A stretch of 64,000 bases of DNA from Streptomyces rhizoryzae (GTDB taxonomy: Bacteria > Actinomycetota > Actinomycetes > Streptomycetales > Streptomycetaceae): the NCBI RefSeq assembly GCF_023155275.1, contig NZ_JALMUV010000001.1:340911-404910 (forward strand), read 5' to 3'. This document shows positions 45,296-55,900 of this stretch, one piece after another. The position numbers and the translations under genes were made by a program. The notes beneath the pieces are model-generated. The model searched no databases. It was not told the DNA's origin and saw only the letters and a program-made list of their open reading frames with translations. The number at the start of each line of letters is the position of its first letter. Within the stretch, counting starts at the first letter, position 1.

Positions 45296-47182
45296 TCAGA
45301 GGGAGAAGCAGGGGTCGAAGAACGTGCGCGCGCTCTCCGGGGCCAGGTCACGTCGGGCGCGCCACTGGCGGTGCTGCTCCGACTCGGCGACGGCCTGGCG
45401 GAGCAGTTCGGCCTGACGGGCGCCCGACAGACCCGCACGGGGCGTGGCCTGGTAGCCGCCGAAGTGCGCCACCGGGCTCCAGCCGGGGCTGACCGGGGGC
45501 AGCTCCTCGTCCAGCCCCTCGTACTCGCCGGCGGCGTAGACGATCCGGCCGCCGACGACGGTCAGCAGGGACTCGATGTGCGCGATGTCCGGCTCGGGCA
45601 CGGTGAAGTAGTCCTCGGACAGGACTGTCAGGTCACCGAGGAACCCCGGGCGCAGGATGCCCTTGACGCCTTCCTCCCCGGTCAGCGCGGCTCCTGCCTC
45701 GGTGAACATGGCCAGCGCGGTCCGGCGGTCGACCCGGTTGTGCGGCGGGCGGATGACCAGGTCACCCACGGTGCGGCCGGTGATGAGCCAGTGCAGGGCG
45801 ACCCACGGGTTGTAGGTGGAGACCCGGGTCGCGTCGGTACCGCCCCCGACGGTCAGGCCGCGCTCCAGCATGGCCCGGATCGGCGGGGCGTCCGCGGCGG
45901 CACCGGGACCGTAGCGGCTCACGAACGCCTCGCCCTGGAAGGACAACCGGTTCTGCACGGACATGGCGCCGCCCAGGGCGGCGATGCGGTCGAGACTGTC
46001 CGCGGAGACGGTCTCCGCATGGTCGAACAGCCACCGGTTGCCGGCGGGGAACAGCCCCTCCGCGGCGAGCTTCTCGAACACCGACAGGTCCCGGCGGATG
46101 GTTTCGTCATAGGTGGCGTGCAGCCGGAATCCCCAGCCGTTCTCCATGAGCAGACGTACGGCCTTCTCGAATTCCGCTTCGTAGTCGGCGAGCTGCGGCC
46201 GCGGCTCGCGGAAGTTCTCGAAATCCGCCGCGGCCCACGTCAGGTTCTCGCCCGCACCGTTGAGGCGCAGCCATTCGTCGCCGTCCTCGGGGCGGGCCAT
46301 TTCGATCCAGCGGGTGAGGTCGTCGATTTCCTGACCGGCGGTCTGCGGAAAGAGGTGATAGGCGATGCGCAGCGACAGCTGACCGGCCTTCGCCAGTTCG
46401 ACGACCGTGCTGTAGTTGTCGGGGAAGTTCTGGAATCCTCCGGCCGCGTCGATCGCCGACGTGAGGCCGAACCTGTTCAGTTCCCGAAGGAAGTGACGGG
46501 TGGAGGTCTTCTTGTCCTCTCCTTCCAGCACCGGCGCCTTGGCCAGGGTCGAGTAGAGGATGAGGGCGCTGGGGGCGGCCAGCAGCATGCCCGTGGGCTC
46601 GCCGTCCCGGCCCCGTACGATCTGGCCGCCCTTGGGGTCGGGGGTGTCCCGGGTGAATCCGGCGGCCTTGAGAGCCGCCCGGTTGAGCACCGCGGCCTGG
46701 TAGAGGTGCAGGACGAACACCGGGGTGTCCGGCGCGGCGGCGTTCAGTTCGGCAACGGTCGGCAGCCGCCGTTCGGCGAACTGCTCGGCCGACCAGCCGC
46801 CCACCACCCGCACCCACTGGCCCTTGGGCGTGCGGGCGGCCTGCTCACGCAGCATCGCCAGGCCCTGGCGCAGGGTGGGGACACCGTCCCAGCGCAGCTC
46901 CAGTACGTAGTTGAGCCCGCCTCTGATGACGTGCAGATGCGCGTCGTTGAGGCCGGGAACCATCCGGCGGCCGAGGGCGTCGACCACCTTCGTGTCCGGG
47001 CCGATGTGGGGGGCGACGTCGTTGTCGTCGCCGACGGCCGTGATGACACCGGCGCGCATGGCGATCGCCTCGGCCTGCGGGCGGACCGGGTCCGAGGTGT
47101 GGATCCTCGCGTTGCGGACGACCAGGTCCGCGGCGTTGTCGGTGGCGCGGGGAGAAAGCCCACCGACCGGCATCGTGGACAC
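45296..47182 (-). CDS. Amidohydrolase family 3 protein (YtcJ-like)
   Basis: 628 residues from GTG 47182, with AGGAGG ten bases upstream; the longer frame (to 48643) is noncoding overlap with the LtrA gene. The N-terminal composite beta domain (VVRNARIHTSDPVRPQAEAI) precedes the metal motif NDAHLHV (HxH). Later histidines FRLHATYD, LFDHAET and the acidic GGGTDATRVSTYNPW complete a typical metal site. The YtcJ/NfdA-like branch hydrolyses N-acyl or formamide compounds; the substrate is unknown. C-terminus ~570-628 is an extra arm. Monocistronic, with a hairpin after the stop. Confidence 0.92.
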   Translation of the reverse strand: MSTMPVGGLSPRATDNAADLVVRNARIHTSDPVRPQAEAIAMRAGVITAVGDDNDVAPHIGPDTKVVDALGRRMVPGLNDAHLHVIRGGLNYVLELRWDGVPTLRQGLAMLREQAARTPKGQWVRVVGGWSAEQFAERRLPTVAELNAAAPDTPVFVLHLYQAAVLNRAALKAAGFTRDTPDPKGGQIVRGRDGEPTGMLLAAPSALILYSTLAKAPVLEGEDKKTSTRHFLRELNRFGLTSAIDAAGGFQNFPDNYSTVVELAKAGQLSLRIAYHLFPQTAGQEIDDLTRWIEMARPEDGDEWLRLNGAGENLTWAAADFENFREPRPQLADYEAEFEKAVRLLMENGWGFRLHATYDETIRRDLSVFEKLAAEGLFPAGNRWLFDHAETVSADSLDRIAALGGAMSVQNRLSFQGEAFVSRYGPGAAADAPPIRAMLERGLTVGGGTDATRVSTYNPWVALHWLITGRTVGDLVIRPPHNRVDRRTALAMFTEAGAALTGEEGVKGILRPGFLGDLTVLSEDYFTVPEPDIAHIESLLTVVGGRIVYAAGEYEGLDEELPPVSPGWSPVAHFGGYQATPRAGLSGARQAELLRQAVAESEQHRQWRARRDLAPESARTFFDPCFSL

Positions 47183-47409
47183 CTTGCGACAACCTCCTGC
47201 GGAATGAACGGCGTCGCTCGCATGGGCATCGATGACCCTGTGCCTGGACAGCCGTGTGCGTAAAAGAATCGAGGGCTGAAGACCCGCTGGCGAAAAAACC
47301 GAGGAGCGCGCGATTACTGCGCGGACGCTGAACCGGCCAGCATTCCGTGCGTGATATCCGTGCGATACACGATCCGTTCCCGGTGCCCCTCGACTGCTGC
47401 GCCGCCAGG

Positions 47410-48672
47410 CTATTCCGGAGCAGTGCGTCCGTGTTTCCCGGCAGTGCACCGGAAGCGTTCCGACAGTGCACCAAGCCCGACGCGGGGTCCCGCCGTGGGG
47501 CCCGGTCGCCGGCGGGACACCGTCACCACCGTGACCAGGGCCGCCATGAGCACACCGGTGAGCAGCGCGGGCGCCGGTGACCAGGCGGCCGCCAGGGCGC
47601 CGACCGCGGCAACGGGGAACGGAATCCGTTCGGCCAGGCTTCTTTGGTGCGGCCGCAGGTGCACGACCCAGACCGTGACCAGGAAGACGGCCGCCGGAAC
47701 GGTGACCGCGGCACCGGCGGCGGTCGGTGAGGCTGCTGTGTGACGCGTGAGGTGATCGGCGTACGCGGCCAGGCCGGCGCCCTCCGCGGTCGCCGAGGCG
47801 AAGATGAGGTAGTGGCCGTAGGCCCAGGGGAATCGCCGCCGGTGGGCCTGGTGCGTCGTGGCGAGCAGCGTGTGCGCGGGGCGGGCGAAGTACAGCCACC
47901 ACATCGCGAACGCCAGGAGCAGGCCGCCGGCCGCCAGCGCGTACAGCGAACCGGTGCCGTGCTGCCGGTCGAAGGCACTGCGGACCGCGACGGTGGCGGC
48001 TGCGACGGATTCGCCGAGGACGATGAGGGTGAACAGTTCGTAGCGCTCGGCGATGTGGTGCGGATGCCAGGGCGTCATCCCGGCTGACTGCGCCCACACC
48101 GGCACGGACACCTCGGCCACGATCATCACCACGATGCCCGCCAGCCGCACCGGGTCCGGGGCGAGGAGCAGCCCCACCCAGCCGAGCTGACAGGCCATCA
48201 CCCCGGCGGCGAAGCGCAGCGTGGTCCGTCGCCGGGCGGGATCGGACAGCGCGGCACGCAGCCACAGCCCGGCGAGCGCTGTCCGCAGTACGACGTACCC
48301 GAGCGTGATGATCAGCAGATCCCCGTCCTCGAACGCGCGGCGCACGCCGGCGGCGAGGATCAGCGATCCGGTGATCTGCACCAGCACCGTCAGCCGGTAC
48401 GGGACGTCGTCCGGGTCGTAGGCGGAGGCGAACCAGGTGAAGTTCATCCACGCCCACCAGATGGTGAAGAAGACCAGCGCGAAGCGCAGCGCGCCGCCGA
48501 GGTGGTCGCCCTCCGTCAGCGCCCCGTGCAGACTCGCGGATGCCTGCGCCACCGCGACGACGAAGCACAGGTCGGAGAAGAGTTCCAGCGAAGTGGCGGT
48601 CCGGTGGGGCTCGTCGGGGCTGCGGCCCACCATGGTGCGCCACCGCCCGGCACCCGGGTCGTCCGCCTGCAC
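47410..48672 (-). CDS. Low-temperature-requirement A (LtrA)-like membrane protein
   Basis: 420 residues from GTG 48672; ATG 48633 is an alternative, but the WR...MVGRSPDEPHRTATSLELFS region conserved in LtrA begins before it. Around eleven membrane helices. Conserved marks are ELFSDLCFVVAVAQ, FFTIWWAWMNFTWFASAYD, HIAERYELFTLIVLGESVAA, and AMWWLYF. LtrA was first linked to cold growth in Listeria; the molecular function is unknown. Its start lies 15 bp from the stop of the flavoprotein gene upstream, so the two form an operon. Confidence 0.92.
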   Translation of the reverse strand: MQADDPGAGRWRTMVGRSPDEPHRTATSLELFSDLCFVVAVAQASASLHGALTEGDHLGGALRFALVFFTIWWAWMNFTWFASAYDPDDVPYRLTVLVQITGSLILAAGVRRAFEDGDLLIITLGYVVLRTALAGLWLRAALSDPARRRTTLRFAAGVMACQLGWVGLLLAPDPVRLAGIVVMIVAEVSVPVWAQSAGMTPWHPHHIAERYELFTLIVLGESVAAATVAVRSAFDRQHGTGSLYALAAGGLLLAFAMWWLYFARPAHTLLATTHQAHRRRFPWAYGHYLIFASATAEGAGLAAYADHLTRHTAASPTAAGAAVTVPAAVFLVTVWVVHLRPHQRSLAERIPFPVAAVGALAAAWSPAPALLTGVLMAALVTVVTVSRRRPGPTAGPRVGLGALSERFRCTAGKHGRTAPE

Positions 48673-48686
48673 GGTCGGGGTGCCGT

Positions 48687-50054
48687 TCAGCGGAGTTCTC
48701 CCAGAGCCGCCCCGACCGTCCGGTGGAAGGTGGGATAGGTGTAGATCATGTGCTGAAGCCGGTCGACGGGTATCTCCGCATGGACGGCCACGTTCAGCCC
48801 GTACAGCACTTCGCCGCCCGTCGGCCCCGCCGACGTCGCACCGATCAGCACCCCCCGGTCGGCGTCCTCGACGAGCTTGATGAACCCCTCGTTGCCGGGC
48901 CCGTGAATCCAGCCACGCGTGGACGAGGCGACCCTCACCACACTGGTGCGCACGCGCAGCCCCTGCTCCCGCGCCTGACGCTCCGTCAGGCCGACCGCCC
49001 CGATCTCCGGATCGGTGAACGTGACGCGAGGCAGCGCCCGGTAGTCGGCGGCGGGCCCGGGCCGCCCGAGGATGTCCCGGACGGCGATCTCGGCCTGGTA
49101 CATCGACACATGGGTGAAGGCGCCCCGGCCGGTGATGTCGCCGACCGCCCACAGTCCCTCTCCGGCCCGCATGTGCCCCTCCACGGGAACGGCTCCCGCT
49201 GCCGGATCGAGCCCCACCGTGTCGACCGCCAGCGGAGTCAGGTCGGCCTCGCGTCCGGTGGCGACCAGGAGCCGTTCCGCTCTCAGCAGTTGTTCTTCGC
49301 CCTCAAGACGGACGGTGAACTCGCGGCCGTCATGGCTGACCTGCCGCGCCCGGGTGCCCGTGAGGACGGTGGCACCGTCCGCGCGCAGCACCTGAGCGGC
49401 CAGCTCACCTGCTTCCGGCTCCTCCTGCGACAGCAGCCGGTGCTGCCCCTCGACCACGGTGACCGCACTTTTGAAGCGGGCGAAGACCTGGGCGAGTTCG
49501 ACGCCGATGGCGCCCCCGCCGAGCACCACCATGGACGCCGGCAGCTCCTCGGCGGCCATGGCGTCCCGGTTGGTCCAGTACGGCGTTCCCGCCAGACCCG
49601 GCACCGGGGGGATCCGGGGCCGGGTGCCGGTGGCGAGTACGACACCGCGCCGGGCCTCGAAGGTGCGGTCACCGACCGTCACACGATGCGGCCCGGCCAG
49701 GCGCCCCGTCCCCCGGACGAGCCGACCGCCCTTCGCCGTGAAGCGGTCCGCGGCCACCCGGTCGTTCCAGCCGTCCGTGGCCTCGTCACGGATCCGTCCG
49801 GCGACCCTGGCCCAGTCCGGAGTCACGACCGCTTCACCGGCGAGGGCGGACACCCGGCCCGCCTCGACCAGCAGGCTCCCGGCCCGGACCATCATTTTGC
49901 TGGGCACGCACGCCCAGTACGGACACTCGCCTCCGACGAGTTCCGCCTCGACTCCCACCACGTCCAGCCCCGCCTCGGCCAGCGTCCCGGCGACGTGCTC
50001 GCCGCCCGGCCCCAGCCCGACGACCACCACATCCGTCTGCTCGTTCACGCTCAT
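48687..50054 (-). CDS. FAD-dependent pyridine nucleotide-disulfide oxidoreductase
   Basis: 455 residues, RBS GGAGAGG. FAD motif GLGPGG at 13-18, redox-active C44 and C49 in CPYWACVPSK, NAD(P) motif GGGAIGVELAQVF, second FAD motif WAVGDITGRGAFTHV, and the dimerisation domain ending in TYPTFHRTVG, whose His is the usual catalytic base. It resembles mercuric reductase/dihydrolipoamide dehydrogenase relatives, but CPYWAC (rather than CLNVGC) marks a separate actinobacterial branch without the N-terminal metal-binding domain. The function is uncertain: probable thiol or quinone reductase. Operon with the LtrA gene; divergent from the Dps gene. Confidence 0.92.
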   Translation of the reverse strand: MSVNEQTDVVVVGLGPGGEHVAGTLAEAGLDVVGVEAELVGGECPYWACVPSKMMVRAGSLLVEAGRVSALAGEAVVTPDWARVAGRIRDEATDGWNDRVAADRFTAKGGRLVRGTGRLAGPHRVTVGDRTFEARRGVVLATGTRPRIPPVPGLAGTPYWTNRDAMAAEELPASMVVLGGGAIGVELAQVFARFKSAVTVVEGQHRLLSQEEPEAGELAAQVLRADGATVLTGTRARQVSHDGREFTVRLEGEEQLLRAERLLVATGREADLTPLAVDTVGLDPAAGAVPVEGHMRAGEGLWAVGDITGRGAFTHVSMYQAEIAVRDILGRPGPAADYRALPRVTFTDPEIGAVGLTERQAREQGLRVRTSVVRVASSTRGWIHGPGNEGFIKLVEDADRGVLIGATSAGPTGGEVLYGLNVAVHAEIPVDRLQHMIYTYPTFHRTVGAALGELR

Positions 50055-50291
50055 GCCTCTCCTCGTTCCGCCGGCTCTCCGGGCTGGACTCTCCCCACCG
50101 ACGCTAGAGCGGCCGGCGGACGGCCCGAGTCCGCCGGCGCACGGAGGCTTGCCCAGGAGCGAACACCGGGGTCACGGACCGGTGCGGTGCGGTGGCGGAC
50201 GCCACCGCATGCGCTGTGAGTCAAGGCACCCCCCGACCGGGCACCTAGCGTCACCGGGGTACGCACAGCACGGAACCGCAGGAGGCGGATC

Positions 50292-50870
50292 ATGACCACC
50301 AACGTGCCCTCCCCGCACGGCAGTCAGCCCTGGCTGCACCAGAAGGGCGAGGTGATCCAGGAGTTCGGGACCGTCAAGCAGTTCCCGGTCGCCCTGTCCT
50401 ACGACGCTCGGATGTACTCCTGCCAGCGCCTGAACAAGGTCCTCGCGGACACGCAGTTCCTCTACGGCCTCTACAAGAAGCATCACTGGCTGATGCGCGG
50501 CGCGACCTTCTACCAACTGCACCTGGTCCTGGACAAGCACGCGGGCGAACAGCTCGACATCATCGACACCCTCGCCGAACGCGTCCAGTCCCTGGGCGGC
50601 GTCGCGGTGGGAGACCCGCGGCACGCCGCCGAGATCACGTCGATCCGGCGGCCCCCGGACGGGGTGGAGGAGGTGCCGGCCATGCTGTCCCGGCTGGTGG
50701 AGGCACACGAGACGATCCTCATCGACGCGCACGACGCCGCCGCGCGGACCGCCGAGTACGGTGACGACGGCACCATCGACCTGCTGGTCTCCCAGGTGAT
50801 CCGGACCGGCGAACGGCAGGCGTGGTTCCTGGCCGAGCATCTGGTCGACACACCGCTGGTTCGCGCCTGA
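50292..50870 (+). CDS. dps: Dps-family DNA-protection / mini-ferritin protein
   Basis: 192 residues, RBS AGGAGG. Ferroxidase-site residues are visible: H65 (KKHHWLMRG), H77 (YQLHLVLDKH), D92 and E96 (IDTLAER). Forms dodecamers that oxidise Fe(II) with H2O2 and protect DNA in stationary phase or under stress. The ~40-residue N-terminal tail and the C-terminal extension are typical of streptomycete Dps, which differ in their tails. Divergent from the flavoprotein disulfide reductase. Confidence 0.93.
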   Translation: MTTNVPSPHGSQPWLHQKGEVIQEFGTVKQFPVALSYDARMYSCQRLNKVLADTQFLYGLYKKHHWLMRGATFYQLHLVLDKHAGEQLDIIDTLAERVQSLGGVAVGDPRHAAEITSIRRPPDGVEEVPAMLSRLVEAHETILIDAHDAAARTAEYGDDGTIDLLVSQVIRTGERQAWFLAEHLVDTPLVRA

Positions 50871-51047
50871 GGAAGGCCGCCTGACGGAGCGCGGTGAACC
50901 TGGCCGCAGCGGCGGCCGACCGCCGGCAGCAGCGCAGACTCACGCCCCGGTCGCTCTCCCGTGAGGACCTGGTGCTGCCGGCGGCGGCCGCCGTGCCGCC
51001 GCCGGCCCCGTCATGAATCAACCCCACACCCGCTACACGGAGGAACC

Positions 51048-52151
51048 TTGCAGTTCGGGATCTTCAGCGTCGGCGACGTCACTCCGGACCCCACCACGGG
51101 CCGGACACCGACCGAGCGCGAGCGCATCAAGGCCATGGTCGCCATCGCTCTGAAGGCCGAGGAGGCCGGCCTGGACGTCTTCGCGACCGGTGAGCACCAC
51201 AACCCGCCGTTCGTACCGTCGTCGCCGACCACGATGCTCGGGTACATCGCCGCGAAGACGGAGAAGCTCACCCTCTCCACCTCGACCACTCTGATCACCA
51301 CCAACGACCCGGTGAAGATCGCCGAGGACTTCGCGATGCTCCAGCACCTGGCGGACGGCCGGGTGGACCTGATGATGGGCCGCGGCAACACGGGCCCGGT
51401 GTATCCCTGGTTCGGCCAGGACATCCGGGAGGGCATCAACCTCGCTCTCGAGCACTACGCCCTGCTCCACCGCCTGTGGCGGGAGGACGTCATCGACTGG
51501 GAGGGTACGTTCCGCACCCCGCTTCAGGGCTTCACCTCCACCCCGCGCCCGCTGGACGGCGTAGCGCCGTTCGTCTGGCACGGCTCCATCCGCTCGCCGG
51601 AGATAGCCGAGCTGGCCGCCTACTTCGGCGACGGTTTCTTCCACAACAACATTTTCTGGCCGGCCGACCACACGAAGCAGATGGTCGAGCTGTACCGGAC
51701 CCGGTTCGCCCACCACGGGCACGGCACTCCCGAGCAGGCGATCGTCGGCCTGGGCGGCCAGGTCTTCATGCGGAGGAACTCGCAGGAGGCGGTACGGGAG
51801 TTCCGGCCGTACTTCGACAACGCGCCGGTCTACGGCCACGGGCCGTCCCTGGAGGACTTCACCGACCAGACCCCGCTGACGGTCGGCTCCCCGCAGCAGG
51901 TGATCGAGAAGACGCTCTCCTTCCGCGACTACGCGGGCGACTATCAGCGCCAGCTGTTCCTCATGGACCACGCGGGGCTGCCGCTGAAGACCGTGCTGGA
52001 GCAGATCGACCTGCTGGGAGAGGAGGTCGTACCCGTGCTGCGCAAGGAGTTCGCCATCGGCCGCCCGGCGGACGTACCTGAGGCGCCGACCCATGAATCG
52101 CTCCTCGCTTCCGCTCAGGAAACCACTCCGGAAGGGGTAGCCACCGCATGA
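51048..52151 (+). CDS. LLM-class flavin-dependent monooxygenase
   Basis: 367 residues from a TTG start at 51048, with GGAGG five bases upstream and sequence LQFGIFSVGDVTPDPTTGRT; the longer frame from 50961 is not supported. Luciferase-like TIM barrel: TGEHHNPPFVPSSPTTMLGY, HLADGRVDLMMGRGNTGPVY, and PFVWHGSIRSPEIAELAAYF. It uses reduced FMN and O2; the substrate is unknown. It overlaps an FMN reductase gene by 4 bp (ATGA), which would supply the reduced flavin. Confidence 0.95.
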   Translation: MQFGIFSVGDVTPDPTTGRTPTERERIKAMVAIALKAEEAGLDVFATGEHHNPPFVPSSPTTMLGYIAAKTEKLTLSTSTTLITTNDPVKIAEDFAMLQHLADGRVDLMMGRGNTGPVYPWFGQDIREGINLALEHYALLHRLWREDVIDWEGTFRTPLQGFTSTPRPLDGVAPFVWHGSIRSPEIAELAAYFGDGFFHNNIFWPADHTKQMVELYRTRFAHHGHGTPEQAIVGLGGQVFMRRNSQEAVREFRPYFDNAPVYGHGPSLEDFTDQTPLTVGSPQQVIEKTLSFRDYAGDYQRQLFLMDHAGLPLKTVLEQIDLLGEEVVPVLRKEFAIGRPADVPEAPTHESLLASAQETTPEGVATA

Positions 52152-52762
52152 AGCTCGTCGCCGTATCCGCAGGTCTGAGCACCCCCTCGTCCACCCGCCT
52201 CCTGGCGGACCGGCTCGCCGACGCGGTCCGCGACGAACTCGCCGGCCAAGGCCACACGGCGGAAGTGGAGGTCATCGAGTTGCGTGCGCTGGCGGTCGCC
52301 ATCGCCAACAACCTCGTCACCGGGTTTCCCCCACCGCAGCTGGCCGGCGCGATCGAAGCGGTGACGAGCGCCGACGGCCTGGTCACCGTGACACCGGTGT
52401 TCAGCGCTTCGTACAGCGGGCTGTTCAAGTCCTTCTTCGATCTGATCGACCCGGGCGCACTCACGGGAAAGCCGGTCCTGATCGGAGCGACGGGAGGCAC
52501 TCCCCGCCACTCCCTCGTCCTGGATCACGCACTGCGCCCCCTCTTCACCTACCTGCGGACCGCGGTCCTTTCGACCGGCGTCTACGCGGCGTCGGAGGAC
52601 TGGGGATCCGGCAGCGACGCGCACACGGACGGCCTGCCCGCCCGCATACGCCGGGCAGGCCGGGAGATGGCCTCGATCCTGGCCGACAGAGCAGCGCGTC
52701 CCGCACCGAAGGACGACCCGACCTCGTCCAGGAAGAAACTCTCCGATCTGCGCTTCGACTGA
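52148..52762 (+). CDS. NAD(P)H-dependent FMN reductase (CE1759/MsuE type)
   Basis: 204 residues; the start ATG overlaps the LLM monooxygenase stop. Flavodoxin-like fold: KLVAVSAGLSTPSSTRLLAD (phosphate-binding loop), VTVTPVFSASYSGLFKSFFD (FMN isoalloxazine loop) and GKPVLIGATGGTPRHSLVLD. Provides FMNH2 to the partner monooxygenase: a two-component flavin system. The protein belongs to the branch usually paired with LLM oxygenases. Confidence 0.94.
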   Translation: MKLVAVSAGLSTPSSTRLLADRLADAVRDELAGQGHTAEVEVIELRALAVAIANNLVTGFPPPQLAGAIEAVTSADGLVTVTPVFSASYSGLFKSFFDLIDPGALTGKPVLIGATGGTPRHSLVLDHALRPLFTYLRTAVLSTGVYAASEDWGSGSDAHTDGLPARIRRAGREMASILADRAARPAPKDDPTSSRKKLSDLRFD

Positions 52763-52792
52763 GCAGGTCGCGTCCCCGTTCGTCAGGGGCGC

Positions 52793-52826
52793 CCGAGGGC
52801 TCCAGGGCTCTCCTTGGCGCCCTCGG
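52793..52826. terminator. Candidate bidirectional hairpin
   Basis: CCGAGGGC / GCCCTCGG with an 18-nt loop between the convergent FMN reductase (+) and STAND-TPR (-) genes. A modest stem. Confidence 0.4.
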
Positions 52827-52900
52827 CCTCGTGAAACGCGGTCGGCCGACCAGAAACCTGCCTCGACCTGGCACTTGGGTCCTTTCCGACACGCTCGCAA

Positions 52901-55900
52901 TCACCAGTGGCGGCCCCACCGGAGGCCCCGTTCGGCCTTGTCGAGCTGGCTCTGCGCATAGCGCAGGCCGTCCGCGTTGCCCAGCGTGCGGCAGGCGACG
53001 GCGGCCTGTTGGTTGGCAGGGACGGCTTCCTCGTAACGCATCGCGTCCACCAGGGCGCCGCCGTGCAGGACGAGAGCCCAGCTCTCCTGGAGGCGGTCGC
53101 CGCTGTCCCGGCAGGCCCCGCACCACCGGCGGAACAGAGGGATGAGTTCCCGAGAACGTCCGGACGGGGAGAATGCGCAGCCGAGCTCCGCAAGCGCGTA
53201 GGCCGCGGAGCCGGGCCCGAGTGCTGAGTCGTACAGGTCGGCGCCGCGCAGGCCGGCAGTGACGGCCTCCTCGTACCGGCCCACCTTCCAGAGCGCCTTG
53301 CTGAGGCCGAGCAGGGACGTGGCCCGGGGGCTCTGCGCGCCGATCGTGCCGTAGGCGGTGGCGGACCGCAGGTAGGCGTCAACTGCCTCCTCGTGGCGCC
53401 GCGCCTCCATGAGGTGGTGGCCCAGGTGGAGGCGGGCCTTGCCCTCGCCGTCCCCCTCGCGGACCTCCGCGTAGATGTCGGCGGCCTGGCGCAGGACAGT
53501 GATGGTCTCCTTGAGCCGGCCCAGCCCTTTCAGGGCTCGGGCGAGGTTGAGGAACGCGGAGGCCTGGAGGCTGGGGAAGCCGAGCCGGCGCAGGATGTCG
53601 GCGGTGCGCACGTAGGCGGGAATGGCCTCTTCGTACCGCTCCTGGCCCAGGAGGAACCCCCCGAGGTTGTACAGCGACAGGGCCTCGCCGCGCTGATCAC
53701 CCGCCTCCTGGTAGCAGGTGAGGGACCGCCGCGCAGCCGCGATGGCCTCCTCGCGCCGTTCCACCGACGCGAGGGCGAGGCTCAGGTTCCGGAGGGCCTC
53801 GGCCTCGCCGTGCCCGTCGCCGCCCTCACGGAAGAGCGCCGCGGCCCGGGTGCCGGCGGTGACAGCCTCCTGGTGCAGGCCGCTGCGCTCCAGGCCGAGG
53901 GCGACGTTGTTCAGGGCCTTGGCCTCCTTGAGGCGGTCGCCGAGCTGCCGAAAGAGTTCGGCGGCCCGCCCACTGGCGGCGACGGACTCCGCGTACCTGC
54001 CCAACCGTCCCAGGTCAGTGCCGAGTTCACCCGCGGAGGCGGCCTCGGATGTCGGGTTGACCGCGGCGCGGAACGCCGCGACGGCCCGGGTGCGGGCGGC
54101 GACGGCCTCCGGGGTGCGATCCAGCTTGACCAGCGCGGTTCCGAGACACTCCCATGCCGCGCCCTCACCACCGCGGTCGCCCGACTCACGGCAGATGGCC
54201 GCGGCCTCCTCGCAGACGGCGACAGCCCGCTCGTGCCGCTCCAGATGCACCAGGCAGAGGCCGATGCCGAGGAGCACGTTGCCCTCACCGTCGCGGCCGG
54301 TCTCCCGGCAGATCACGAGTTCCCGTTCGTAGGCGGTGACGGCCTCCTCGTATCTGTGCACAGAGAGAAAATCGGTGCCCAGTCCGTGCAGCAACGCGCG
54401 TTCCCGGGGACGGTTGCCCGTCTCGCGGTACAGCGCCAGGGCCTGCTCGCAGACGGCAACGGCCTCCTCGTACCGTCCCGCCTTCGTCAGGGCCTCGCTG
54501 CGGTTGGCCAGGGCGTCGGCCTCACCGCCGTGGTCACCGGCCTCCCGGAACACGGACGCGGCCTTGCCGCACGCGGTGGTGGCCTCCGCGAACCGGCCCG
54601 CCCGAACGCAGGCAGCGCCCAGATTGGCCAGCGCCCGGGCCTCGCTGTCACGGTTGCCGGTCCCGCCGAGGAGCACGACGGCCTGCCGGCAGGGGGCTAC
54701 GGCCTCCTCGAACCGCCCCAGCTCGATCAGCACGGCACCGAGTCTGCCGAGTGTCCTGCCCTCCCCGGCGGGATCGCCGATCTCCACGCGCAGGGCGGCG
54801 GCCCGTTCGAAGACGGGAACGGCCTCGTCGTACCGTTTCAGCTCATACAGGGCGTCGCCCAGGTTGGTCAGGGAGTCGGCCTCGCTGCTGCGGTTGCCCT
54901 TCTTCCGGTAGACGGCGGCGGCACGCCGGGTGAGGTCGAGGGACTCCTCGAACCGGCCCAGCCGCAGCAGGGCGTTGCCCAGGTTGTGCAGCGGCGGTCC
55001 CGACGAGCCACCCGCTTCGTGCTCCTCGAAGAGTTCCAGCGCGCGCCGGCTGACGGTGACGGTCTCCTCGTACCGCTCGGCCGCCGTCAGGGCGTTGCTC
55101 TGGTTGGTCAGCGCGGCGGCCTCCAGGTGCTGCTCGCCGGTCTCCCGGTAGACGGCCGCGGCCCGTCCTGCCGCGTCGGCCGCGTCGGCCGCCCGCTCCA
55201 TCCGGGACAGGGCGTTGCTGAGGTTGATCAGCGCGGCGGCCTCCAGTGCGCGGTTGCCGGCTTGGCGGTAGAGTCCGGCGGCCCGCTCGCTCGCGGTGGC
55301 CGCCTCCTCGAACCGCCCCGGACTGAGCACCCGGCCGGCGAAGTTCAGTAACAGATCCGCCGCGCCGGTCTCGTCGCCGGTGTCCGCACGGGCGTCGGCG
55401 GCCCGTTGCACAGCGGTGACGGCCTCCCCGACACGCCCCAGCCCGACCAGGACTCCGCCCAGGTCGGCCAGCGACTTCGTGAGCTCGGTGAGGTCGGTGC
55501 CGGGAGCGGCGTCGTCCAGTCTCCGCCGCAGTCGCTCGGCCCTTTCGACGGCGGTCAGCGCCTCCTGACGGCGCCCCTTGCGGGGCAGCGACAACCGGTG
55601 CATCGCGTCCGCGTAGGCGGGAAGGTCGAGCGCCGGGTGGGCCACCGCCACCTGCCGGTACAGGTCAGCGGCCTCCTGGGTGGCGGCCACGGCCTCGTCC
55701 TCACGATCGAGGTCCCACAGCCGCTCGCCGAGACTGTTCAGCGAGTTGGCGAGCGTGAGGGGCGAGTTGAAGCCGTCCTCGGCCAGCCGCCGTTGGATGT
55801 CCACCGCCTCCTGAATGGGCGTGAGCGCCTCGTCCCCGTCGCCCAGCCGGACGAGGGATTCGCCGAGGTTGAGGAGGACGGTGGACAGGTCGGACCGGTA

